From Streptomyces fradiae ATCC 10745 = DSM 40063 (GTDB lineage Bacteria > Actinomycetota > Actinomycetes > Streptomycetales > Streptomycetaceae): 64,000 nucleotides of DNA. Location: positions 1,474,501-1,538,500 of the forward strand of contig NZ_CP023696.1 of the NCBI RefSeq assembly GCF_008704425.1. The letters are read 5' to 3'. This document shows positions 16,719-23,176 of the stretch, one piece after another. The translations under genes and the position numbers were made by a program. Under the pieces are notes generated by a model. The model saw only the letters and a program-made list of their open reading frames with translations, searched no databases and had not been told where the DNA came from. Position 1 is the stretch's first letter; every line of letters starts with the position of its first letter.

Positions 16719-17638
16719 GCCGCCCTCCCCACTTGCTTGCCGAGGATGCCCATCGGACGGAACATCAGCACCAGGATCAGAACCACCATCGCGGAGACGC
16801 TCCGCCACTCGTCGCCGAAGATCGGCACCGTCATCGTCTCCACGACACCGATCAGCACACCGCCGGCCATCGCGCCGCGGATGTTGCCGATACCGCCCAC
16901 CACGGCCGCGGCGAAGGCCGTGATGCCGGGGATGAAGCCCATCGTGTACGACACCTGGTTGAGGTTGGCGAAGAGGAAGCCGGCCACACCGCCGAGCACA
17001 CCGCCGATCACGAACGTCCGGGAGATCACCCGGTCGATGTCCACGCCCATGAGCGACGCCACCTCGGCGTCCTGCGCCACCGCCCGGATGCCCTTGCCGA
17101 GCTTCGTGCGGTTCACGAGCAGGTCCAGACCGATCATCATCACCACGGCGGTCAGGAACTGCAGCATCTGCGTGATGTTCACGCCCGCGCCGAAGAGGCT
17201 GAAGACCTCGTTGTTGTCGTACATCTCCGGCAGCGTCATCGGGTCGCGCCCGAACAGCTTGCCCGCGAGGTTGTAGAGGAAGAACGACGCGCCGATCGCC
17301 GTGATCAGGAAGATCAGGCGCGGGGCGCCCCGGCGGCGCAGCGGCCGGTAGGCCACCTTCTCCAGGCCGTACGCCGTCACCCCGCCGAAGAGCGCGGAAC
17401 CGGCCATGGCCATCGCCACGAAACCGATCGACGCCAGAGCGGTCGGGTTCTCGCCCGGATCGAGCAACTGCAGAACGATGAGGCTGCCGTACGCGCCCAG
17501 CATGAACACCTCGCTGTGCGCGAAGTTGATGAGCTGGAGGACGCCGTAGACAAGCGTGTAACCGATGGCGATGACGGCGTACAACGAGCCGAGCATCACG
17601 CCTAGGACGAGATAGTCCCAGAATTCCTGAAGGGACAT
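16715..17638 (-). CDS. livH: Branched-chain amino acid ABC transporter permease LivH
   Basis: This 307-residue permease has the conserved start LGVMLGSLYAVIAIGYTLVYGVLQLINFAHSEVFMLGAY (residues about 12-50), the cytoplasmic EAA-type loop in RTFVIGGVLGGVAGFLFAN, and GFIPGITAFAAAVVGGIGNIRGAMAGG. AGGAAG about 9 bases upstream supports the chosen ATG over a more distal one. A 187-bp gap with a very strong stem-loop separates it from livJ, whereas all downstream genes overlap. Confidence 0.95.
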   Translation of the reverse strand: MSLQEFWDYLVLGVMLGSLYAVIAIGYTLVYGVLQLINFAHSEVFMLGAYGSLIVLQLLDPGENPTALASIGFVAMAMAGSALFGGVTAYGLEKVAYRPLRRRGAPRLIFLITAIGASFFLYNLAGKLFGRDPMTLPEMYDNNEVFSLFGAGVNITQMLQFLTAVVMMIGLDLLVNRTKLGKGIRAVAQDAEVASLMGVDIDRVISRTFVIGGVLGGVAGFLFANLNQVSYTMGFIPGITAFAAAVVGGIGNIRGAMAGGVLIGVVETMTVPIFGDEWRSVSAMVVLILVLMFRPMGILGKQVGRAA

Positions 17639-17762
17639 GGAAGAGACTTCCTTGTGGGAACCGGGCGGAACCGGGCGCTCATGGCGCGGCAGCGGACCGC
17701 GGCGGAACAAGTGGATCGAAGAAGCGGGGAAGCCCGGCGGAGAAGGGGGCCCCGGTACCGGA

Positions 17763-17796
17763 CGGGGGTCGGGAGACCAGCGTCTCCCGACCCCCG
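17763..17796 (-). terminator. 15-bp perfect stem-loop between livJ and livH
   Basis: CGGGGGTCGGGAGAC and GTCTCCCGACCCCCG form a perfect 15-bp stem around a 4-base loop, about 30 bp after the livJ stop. No T-run follows. In this position it is more likely a partial terminator or mRNA-stabilising element that lets the binding-protein gene outproduce the pore and ATPase genes than a full stop. Confidence 0.8.
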
Positions 17797-17825
17797 ATCA
17801 CCCGGCTTTCAGCCGTTCTCCGGAC

Positions 17826-18983
17826 TCAGCCGGCCAGCTGGTTGATGTTGCCCTGGTAGGCGATCTTGCCGCCCTTCACCTGGTACAGGTACACGTCCGT
17901 ACCCTTGAACTCACCGTTCTCGTCGAAGGAGAACGTCTTCGTCAGACCCTTGTAGGTGGCCTTCGCGAGGGCGTCGCGCAGCGACTCGCGCTCCACCTTG
18001 CCCTTGGCGGCCCGGATCTGCTCGATGATCATGTTGGTGATGTCGTACGACTCGGCCGAGTACGTACCCGGCGCCCGGTTGAACGCCTTCTGGTACTCGG
18101 CGGCGAACTTCTTCGTACCGGCCTCGACGTTGGCGTCGGTGCACGGGCAGGTGAGGAACCAGTTCTCCGAGGCGGCACCCGCCAGCTCGATGAACTTCAT
18201 GTCGTTGGTGCCGTCACCGGAGATCGCCGCGCCCTTGTAGCCGGCTTCCTTCAGCTTCTTCGCGAACGGGGCGGCGTCCTGGTAGTAGCCGGCGTAGATC
18301 AGCGCGTCGGCCTTGGAGTTGACGACGTCCTTCGCCGTGGCGCTGTAGTCCGGCGTCTTCTGCGGGACCGACTTGCGGACCACCGCTATGCCCGCGTCCT
18401 TCAGGCCCTTCTCCGCCACACCGGCCAGGCCCGCGCCGTAGTCGGTCTTGTCGTCGATGAGGTAGACCTTCTTCGCCTTCAGCTTCTTGGCGTAGTAGGT
18501 CGCCATGCCCGCGCCCTGCATGCTGTCGTTGGGCACACCGCGCAGCAGGCTGGTGAAGTTGTTCTTCGGGTCCGTCAGCGTCGGGTTGGTCGCCGAGGGC
18601 GAGACCGTGACCAGGCCCGCCTCCGCGTAGAGCGGGGACGCCGTGTTCGTCGCACCGGAGAACGCGGGGCCGACCACCGCGACGACGCTCTCGTCGTCGA
18701 TCACCTTCTGCGCCGCGGCCGTGGCCTTGTCGGGCAGGCCCTGGTCGTCCGACGCCACGTACTCCAGCTTGAAGCCCAGGTCGCCCTTGGCGTTCGCCTG
18801 GTCGATGGCCAGCTTCACGCCGTTCTGCTCGTTCTCGCCGAGGGCCACGTTGTCACCCGACAGCGGCCCCTGGAAAGCGATCTTCACCGTGTCATCGCCG
18901 CTGCCCGAGCTGCTGCAGCCCGTCAGCGCGAGAGCACCGACCACGAGCGGGACCGCAAGCCTGACGATGGATTTGTTCAGCAC
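17826..18983 (-). CDS. livJ: Branched-chain amino acid ABC transporter substrate-binding lipoprotein LivJ
   Basis: This 385-residue periplasmic-binding-protein-like receptor (type I, Leu/Ile/Val family) starts with a lipoprotein signal ending in the lipobox LALTGC near residue 22. It therefore should be anchored to the outer face of the membrane. Family landmarks are VKIAFQGPLSGDNVALG, NGVKLAIDQANAKGDL, VAVVGPAFSGATNTASPLY and YSAESYDITNMIIEQI. The GTG is preceded by GGAG at 6 bases. It is the first gene of the livJHMGF operon. The exact substrate (aliphatic amino acids, amides or peptides) cannot be read from sequence. Confidence 0.94.
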   Translation of the reverse strand: MLNKSIVRLAVPLVVGALALTGCSSSGSGDDTVKIAFQGPLSGDNVALGENEQNGVKLAIDQANAKGDLGFKLEYVASDDQGLPDKATAAAQKVIDDESVVAVVGPAFSGATNTASPLYAEAGLVTVSPSATNPTLTDPKNNFTSLLRGVPNDSMQGAGMATYYAKKLKAKKVYLIDDKTDYGAGLAGVAEKGLKDAGIAVVRKSVPQKTPDYSATAKDVVNSKADALIYAGYYQDAAPFAKKLKEAGYKGAAISGDGTNDMKFIELAGAASENWFLTCPCTDANVEAGTKKFAAEYQKAFNRAPGTYSAESYDITNMIIEQIRAAKGKVERESLRDALAKATYKGLTKTFSFDENGEFKGTDVYLYQVKGGKIAYQGNINQLAG

Positions 18984-19095
18984 AAAGCACTCCCTGGAGC
19001 CGCCCGAACGATCTTGTGTGAGCAGGAAGTTCGAACAACTTCCCCACATGACACCGCTTGTCCGTGCGGTGTGCGGGGAATGTAATCGTCTGTTC

Positions 19096-19116
19096 CGGCC
19101 ACCGGATAGGTGGCCG
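19096..19116. promoter_or_regulatory. Inverted repeat upstream of livJ
   Basis: CGGCCACC and GGTGGCCG form 8-bp perfect arms around GGATA, 113 bp upstream of the livJ start. A second inverted repeat, TGACC-TG-GGTCA, lies at 19137-19148. Either could be an operator of the liv operon; no matching regulator is encoded nearby. Confidence 0.45.
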
Positions 19117-19265
19117 ACAGATGTGTGATCGCCCTGTGACCTGGGTCATGTGCCGGAAACAGAACACTCCTTACCGGCCAGCGGACAACCCGGCGACACG
19201 CACATGATCTTCACAAGTGGTCATGACACGGCTGAAAACCACCCCTGAGCTGCGTCGCGACTCCA

Positions 19266-19327
19266 TGGAAAAGCCCCCGCCCCGGCACACCGCCCCCACA
19301 CAGGGGGGCGGGCACCGAGTCGGGGGC
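19266..19327 (-). terminator. Rho-independent-type terminator for the ANTAR regulator gene
   Basis: Read on the minus strand, AGCCCCCG pairs with CGGGGGCT across a nested second stem (CGCCCCCC / GGGGGCG) and is followed by TTTTCC. It ends the response-regulator transcript before livJ. Confidence 0.7.
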
Positions 19328-19618
19328 TGACCCACGGCTCACATGGCGAACACGACGCACACCGGCGCGGGGCGGCGGGGAGCCGGAGTGGCGGAGGGCG
19401 CGAGGCAGGGCGCATTCGGACGCGCCGGGCACGCGTCGGCCGGCGCGCCGACCACGACGGGCGCGGCCCACCCGGTGGCGCAGGCGGCGTGAGGCGCTGC
19501 GGGTGCGGGGGCGCGCCGGCGCGCGAGCCGGCCGCGGGGAGGGTACGCGGCGGGCGCACGGAGCTCGGCCCGCCGCCCGCGCCCCCGCCCCCGCCCCGGG
19601 GACCTCACAGGCCGGGGG

Positions 19619-20272
19619 TCACTGGCCCTTCGCGGCCTTCTTCTCCTCGGCGTCCTCGATGACCGCCTCGGCCACCTGCTGCATGGACATGCGCCGGTCC
19701 ATCGAGGTCTTCTGGATCCACCGGAACGCCGCCGGCTCACTCAGGCCGTACTGCGTCTGCAGGATGCTCTTGGCCCGGTCCACCAGCTTCCGCGTCTCCA
19801 GCCGCTGCGCGAGGTCCGCGACCTCCTTCTCCAGCGCCCGCAGCTCGGCGAACCGCGACACGGCCATCTCGATGGCCGGCACGACGTCGCTCTTGCTGAA
19901 CGGCTTCACCAGATACGCCATCGCGCCCGCGTCCCGCGCCCTCTCCACCAGCTCCCGCTGCGAGAACGCGGTCAGCATCAGCACCGGCGCGATCGACTCG
20001 CCGGCGATCCGCTCGGCGGCGGAGATGCCGTCGAGGACGGGCATCTTCACGTCCAGGATGACCAGGTCGGGCCGGTGCTCACGGGCCAGCTCGACGGCCG
20101 TGGCGCCGTCGCCCGCCTCGCCGACGACGGTGTACCCCTCCTCCTCGAGCATCTCCTTGAGGTCGAGGCGGATGAGGGCCTCGTCCTCGGCGATGACGAC
20201 GCGGGTCGTCAGCGGCGGGACGTGCGACTGGTCGTCGTCGGCGACGGGCTGGGGCGACTCGGGGGCGGTCAC
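19619..20272 (-). CDS. ANTAR-domain response regulator, PdtaR-like
   Basis: This 217-residue protein has a receiver domain (VVIAEDEALIRLDLKEML; phosphoacceptor D74 in LVILDVKMPVLDG; LMLTAFSQRE; YLVKPF) joined by a coiled coil (EKEVADLAQRLETRK) to an ANTAR RNA-binding domain (LVDRAKSILQTQYGLSEPAAFRWIQKTSMDRR). It resembles mycobacterial PdtaR (Rv1626), which acts as a transcription antiterminator on dual-hairpin RNAs when activated by a PdtaS-type histidine kinase. No kinase gene is adjacent. The GTG has GGAG at 5 bases. About 20 N-terminal residues precede the receiver domain and are low complexity. Confidence 0.93.
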   Translation of the reverse strand: MTAPESPQPVADDDQSHVPPLTTRVVIAEDEALIRLDLKEMLEEEGYTVVGEAGDGATAVELAREHRPDLVILDVKMPVLDGISAAERIAGESIAPVLMLTAFSQRELVERARDAGAMAYLVKPFSKSDVVPAIEMAVSRFAELRALEKEVADLAQRLETRKLVDRAKSILQTQYGLSEPAAFRWIQKTSMDRRMSMQQVAEAVIEDAEEKKAAKGQ

Positions 20273-20366
20273 GGAGGCTCCTCGTTGGGTCCAGGTACAG
20301 CTCCCCATGAGCCTACCTAGCTGCGGCGACCTCCGGTGAACCGATACACTCCTTGCGCGTACGCGA

Positions 20367-20450
20367 GCCGGGTTGATGGAATCGGCAGACATGATCGCCT
20401 CAAAAGCGATTGCCCGAAAGGGCGTGCGGGTTCAAGTCCCGCACCCGGCA
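20367..20450 (+). tRNA. tRNA-Leu (anticodon CAA)
   Basis: The 84-base gene has a 7-bp acceptor stem GCCGGGT/ACCCGGC. The anticodon arm is ATCGC-CTCAAAA-GCGAT with anticodon CAA reading UUG. The variable arm (TGCCCGAAAGGGCG) is long, as in class II tRNAs, and the T arm is GCGGG-TTCAAGT-CCCGC. The 3' CCA is not encoded. It stands alone, downstream of and divergent from the regulator gene. Confidence 0.95.
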
Positions 20451-20458
20451 CTCACAGC

Positions 20459-20496
20459 GAGCGGAGCCTCACGTTCTCGTGAATCTCCGCTCTTTT
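20459..20496 (+). terminator. Rho-independent terminator of tRNA-Leu
   Basis: GAGCGGAG and CTCCGCTC form an 8-bp perfect stem followed directly by TTTT, 8 bases after the tRNA. Confidence 0.85.
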
Positions 20497-20537
20497 GCTA
20501 CCCAAAGTGACTTCGATCACGCAGAGTGTTCAACAGG

Positions 20538-20640
20538 GATCGATACCGGAGATCGGGGCATCAAGGATCCGGTATCGGAGATCCCGCATCGGAGATCCGG
20601 TATCGGAGATCGGGGTGCCAGAGATCGCGGCACCAGGGTG
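20538..20640. repeat. Degenerate 14-15 bp repeats after pyk
   Basis: Copies of GGTATCGGAGATCC and variants (CGCATCGGAGATCC, GGTATCGGAGATCG, GGTGCCAGAGATCG) follow each other between the tRNA terminator and the 3' end of pyk. A GATACCGGAGATC copy precedes them. They may fold in the pyk 3' untranslated region. Confidence 0.7.
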
Positions 20641-20706
20641 GCGACACCGGAAAGGCGTCCGTCGCGTCGAGGGACGCCTGGGCCGGAGCGGTCGCCCGCG
20701 GGTGGT

Positions 20707-22134
20707 TCAGCGGACCGCCTCACCGATGCGGTGGGCGCGGAGCATGTTGGTGGTGCCGGGCACGCCGGGAGGTGAGCCGGCGGTGATGATGACGACGTCT
20801 CCGGGGCGGCAGCGGCCGCTCCGCAGCAGGTGCTCGTCGACCTGCGCGACCATCGCGTCCGTGGAGTCGACGTGCGGGCCGAGGAAGGCCTCCACACCCC
20901 AGGTGAGGTTGAGCTGGGCGCAGGTGGCGGGGTCGGGGGTGAACGCGAGGAGGGGAATGGGTGAGCGGTAGCGGCTGAGGCGGCGGACGGTGTCGCCGGA
21001 CTGGGTGAAGGCGACGAGATAGGAGGCGCCGAGGAAGTCGCCGAGCTCCGCGGCGGCGCGGGCGACGGCGCCGCCCTGGGTGCGGGGCTTGCCCCGCTCG
21101 GTGAGGGGCCGCAGGCCGTCGGCGAGGACGTCCTCCTCCGCCGCGGCGAGGATGCGGCTCATGGTGCGCACGGTCTCGACGGGGTACCGGCCGACGCTGG
21201 TCTCGCCGGAGAGCATGACGGCGTCGGTTCCGTCGATGACGGCGTTGGCGACGTCGCTGGCCTCGGCACGGGTGGGGCGACTGCTGTCGACCATGGAGTC
21301 GAGCATCTGGGTGGCGACGATGACGGGCTTGGCGTTGCGCCGGGCCAGCTTGATGGCGCGCTTCTGGACGACGGGGACGTGCTCGAGGGGCATCTCGACG
21401 CCGAGGTCGCCGCGGGCGATCATGAGGCCGTCGAAGGCGGCGACGATGGCGTCGAGGTTCTCGACGGCCTGAGGCTTCTCGATCTTGGCGATGACGGGGA
21501 CGCGGCGGCCTTCCTCGTCCATGATCCGGTGGACTTCCTCGACGTCCCGGCCGCTGCGGACGAAGGAGAGGGCGACGAGGTCGGCGCCGGTGCGAAGAGC
21601 CCAGCGGAGGTCGTGGACGTCCTTGGCGGAGAGGGCGGGGACGGAGACGGCGGCGCCGGGGAGGTTGAGCCCCTTGTGGTCGGAGACGAGACCGCCCTCG
21701 ACGACGCGGGTGTGGACGCGGGGCCCGTCGACCGCGGTGACGAGGAGGGCGACACGGCCGTCGTCGACGAGGACGCGGTCGCCGGGGGCGAGGTCGCCGG
21801 GGAGGTTCGGGTGGGTGGTGCCGCACCGGTGGCGGTCGCCCTCGACGGGCTCGGTGGTGATGGTGAAGTCGTCGCCGCGTTCAAGGAGTACGGGGCCCTC
21901 ACGGAAGCGGCCGAGGCGGATCTTCGGGCCTTGAAGGTCCGCGAGGACGCCGATGGTGCGGCCGGCCTCGTCGGCGGCCTTGCGGACGTGGGTGTAGCGC
22001 TCCTCGTGTTCGGCGTGGGTGCCGTGGCTCAGGTTGAGGCGGGCCACGTCCATGCCGGCTTCGGCGAGGGCCTTGATCTGGTCGTACGTGGTGGTGGCGG
22101 GTCCCAGGGTGCAGACGATTCTGGCTCGGCGCAT
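20707..22134 (-). CDS. pyk: Pyruvate kinase
   Basis: The 475-residue enzyme converts phosphoenolpyruvate and ADP to pyruvate and ATP. It shows MRRARIVCTLGPATTTYDQI, ARLNLSHGTHAEHEERY, VPVIAKIEKPQAVENLD (active-site Lys), LMIARGDLGVEMPLEHVP, KPVIVATQMLDSM and TDAVMLSGETSVGRYPVETV. The length matches the compact bacterial type I form. The ATG lacks a strong Shine-Dalgarno sequence, but it is the only start compatible with the family N-terminus, since an upstream open frame has no similarity. It is monocistronic, with repeats in its 3' region. Confidence 0.96.
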   Translation of the reverse strand: MRRARIVCTLGPATTTYDQIKALAEAGMDVARLNLSHGTHAEHEERYTHVRKAADEAGRTIGVLADLQGPKIRLGRFREGPVLLERGDDFTITTEPVEGDRHRCGTTHPNLPGDLAPGDRVLVDDGRVALLVTAVDGPRVHTRVVEGGLVSDHKGLNLPGAAVSVPALSAKDVHDLRWALRTGADLVALSFVRSGRDVEEVHRIMDEEGRRVPVIAKIEKPQAVENLDAIVAAFDGLMIARGDLGVEMPLEHVPVVQKRAIKLARRNAKPVIVATQMLDSMVDSSRPTRAEASDVANAVIDGTDAVMLSGETSVGRYPVETVRTMSRILAAAEEDVLADGLRPLTERGKPRTQGGAVARAAAELGDFLGASYLVAFTQSGDTVRRLSRYRSPIPLLAFTPDPATCAQLNLTWGVEAFLGPHVDSTDAMVAQVDEHLLRSGRCRPGDVVIITAGSPPGVPGTTNMLRAHRIGEAVR

Positions 22135-22276
22135 GGATCGAGCGTAGGGCTTACCGATGGGTAGGGGCCGGGGTGTGGCGGGTGGTTCAACTGCCTTTCG
22201 CCTGTTCGTTGTTGACAGGTGTTGAAGTGTGCGGAGGGGTGCTCTGATGAGCGGTCGGCAGGGGCCGGAGGCGGCC

Positions 22277-22945
22277 TCAGAGGGAGGGCGGGTGGAGACC
22301 GAAGCGAGCGGTGACGTAGGCGCTGGCGGTCTGGCGCTGCGGCTGGAGGTCGAGAGGAGGCGGGGCCCCTTCCGCGCTCTCGGTGGCGAAGGCCATGCGG
22401 GACGCGGGGGCGCCGAAGGGGGTGTGGTCGGGGGTGGTGGTGTCCAGCTCCAGGAGGGCGTCGAGGCGGGTCCCGAGGGCGTGGGCGTAGTCGCGGGCGC
22501 GCTGGACGGCGTCCTGGACCGCCTGGTGGCGGGCCTCGCTGTGGGCGGGGCTGGTGGGGCGGAGGCTCCACCAGGGGCCGTCGACACGGGTGAGGTCGAG
22601 GTCGGCGAGGCGGGTGGTGAGCTCGCCGAGGGCGGTGAAGTCGGTGAGCGTGGCCGTGAGGTGGACGGTGCCGTGGTGGGTGCGGACGTGTTCGCCGCGA
22701 CCTCGGCGGGTCAGCTCCGGGGCGAGGGTGAGCGGGCCCGTCTCCAGGGCGTCGAGGGCGGGGCCGTACTCGCGGACGAGGGCGACGGCGGCGTCGTTGC
22801 GCCGGGCGAGGTCGGCCAGGGTGGCGCGGCGGTCGGTGCCCCGGGCGGTGAGGGTGATGCCGATCCGGGCGAGGTCGGGGGCGGTCTCGACATGGGCTTC
22901 GCCGCGGACGGTGAGGCGGGGGCGGGAGGTGTCGGGGAGGGTCAT
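22277..22945 (-). CDS. SIMPL-domain (DUF541) protein
   Basis: The 222-residue protein fits the SIMPL/DUF541 family: it opens with RLTVRGEAHVETAPDLARIGITLTARGTD, has alternating strand-helix units, and ends in the family-typical QTASAYVTARFGL. Homologues such as E. coli YggE are linked to oxidative-stress tolerance and others to signalling complexes. This copy has no recognisable signal peptide, so it is probably cytoplasmic, unlike YggE. Its start lies 142 bp from the pyk start, in the same direction. Confidence 0.85.
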   Translation of the reverse strand: MTLPDTSRPRLTVRGEAHVETAPDLARIGITLTARGTDRRATLADLARRNDAAVALVREYGPALDALETGPLTLAPELTRRGRGEHVRTHHGTVHLTATLTDFTALGELTTRLADLDLTRVDGPWWSLRPTSPAHSEARHQAVQDAVQRARDYAHALGTRLDALLELDTTTPDHTPFGAPASRMAFATESAEGAPPPLDLQPQRQTASAYVTARFGLHPPSL

Positions 22946-23034
22946 GTGGTGTCTTTGACACCGGGCCGGCGCCGTGAAACCTGCCGGGGCCGGCCCGGCT
23001 CGCCCACGCTGTGCGGGTGGCCGCGCCCGAGGCC

Positions 23035-23088
23035 GGGGCCGTTTCCGCGCAGGGGGCCGTTTCCGCGCAGGGGGCCGTTTCCGCGCAG
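23035..23088. repeat. Three perfect copies of an 18-bp tandem repeat
   Basis: GGGGCCGTTTCCGCGCAG occurs three times without a mismatch between the pepN-like and SIMPL genes. If read in frame on the plus strand it could encode a short repeat, but no gene supports that. Confidence 0.9.
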
Positions 23089-23176
23089 GGGGGCCTGGCC
23101 ATGGCCGTGGAGCGGGCCGACGGGAGCGCCCCCGGTGGCCGGGGCCGCCGGGGGCGCCTCGTCGGGGCTCGGCGGT

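Larger units (their letters stand above)
18984..19618. other. Intergenic region between livJ and the ANTAR regulator
   Basis: This 635-bp stretch has no supported gene. From the livJ side it holds the livJ leader, two inverted repeats and the terminator listed separately. Positions 19370-19615 are GC-rich, with C-runs on the plus strand near 19575-19600, and show nothing I can interpret. Confidence 0.6.
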
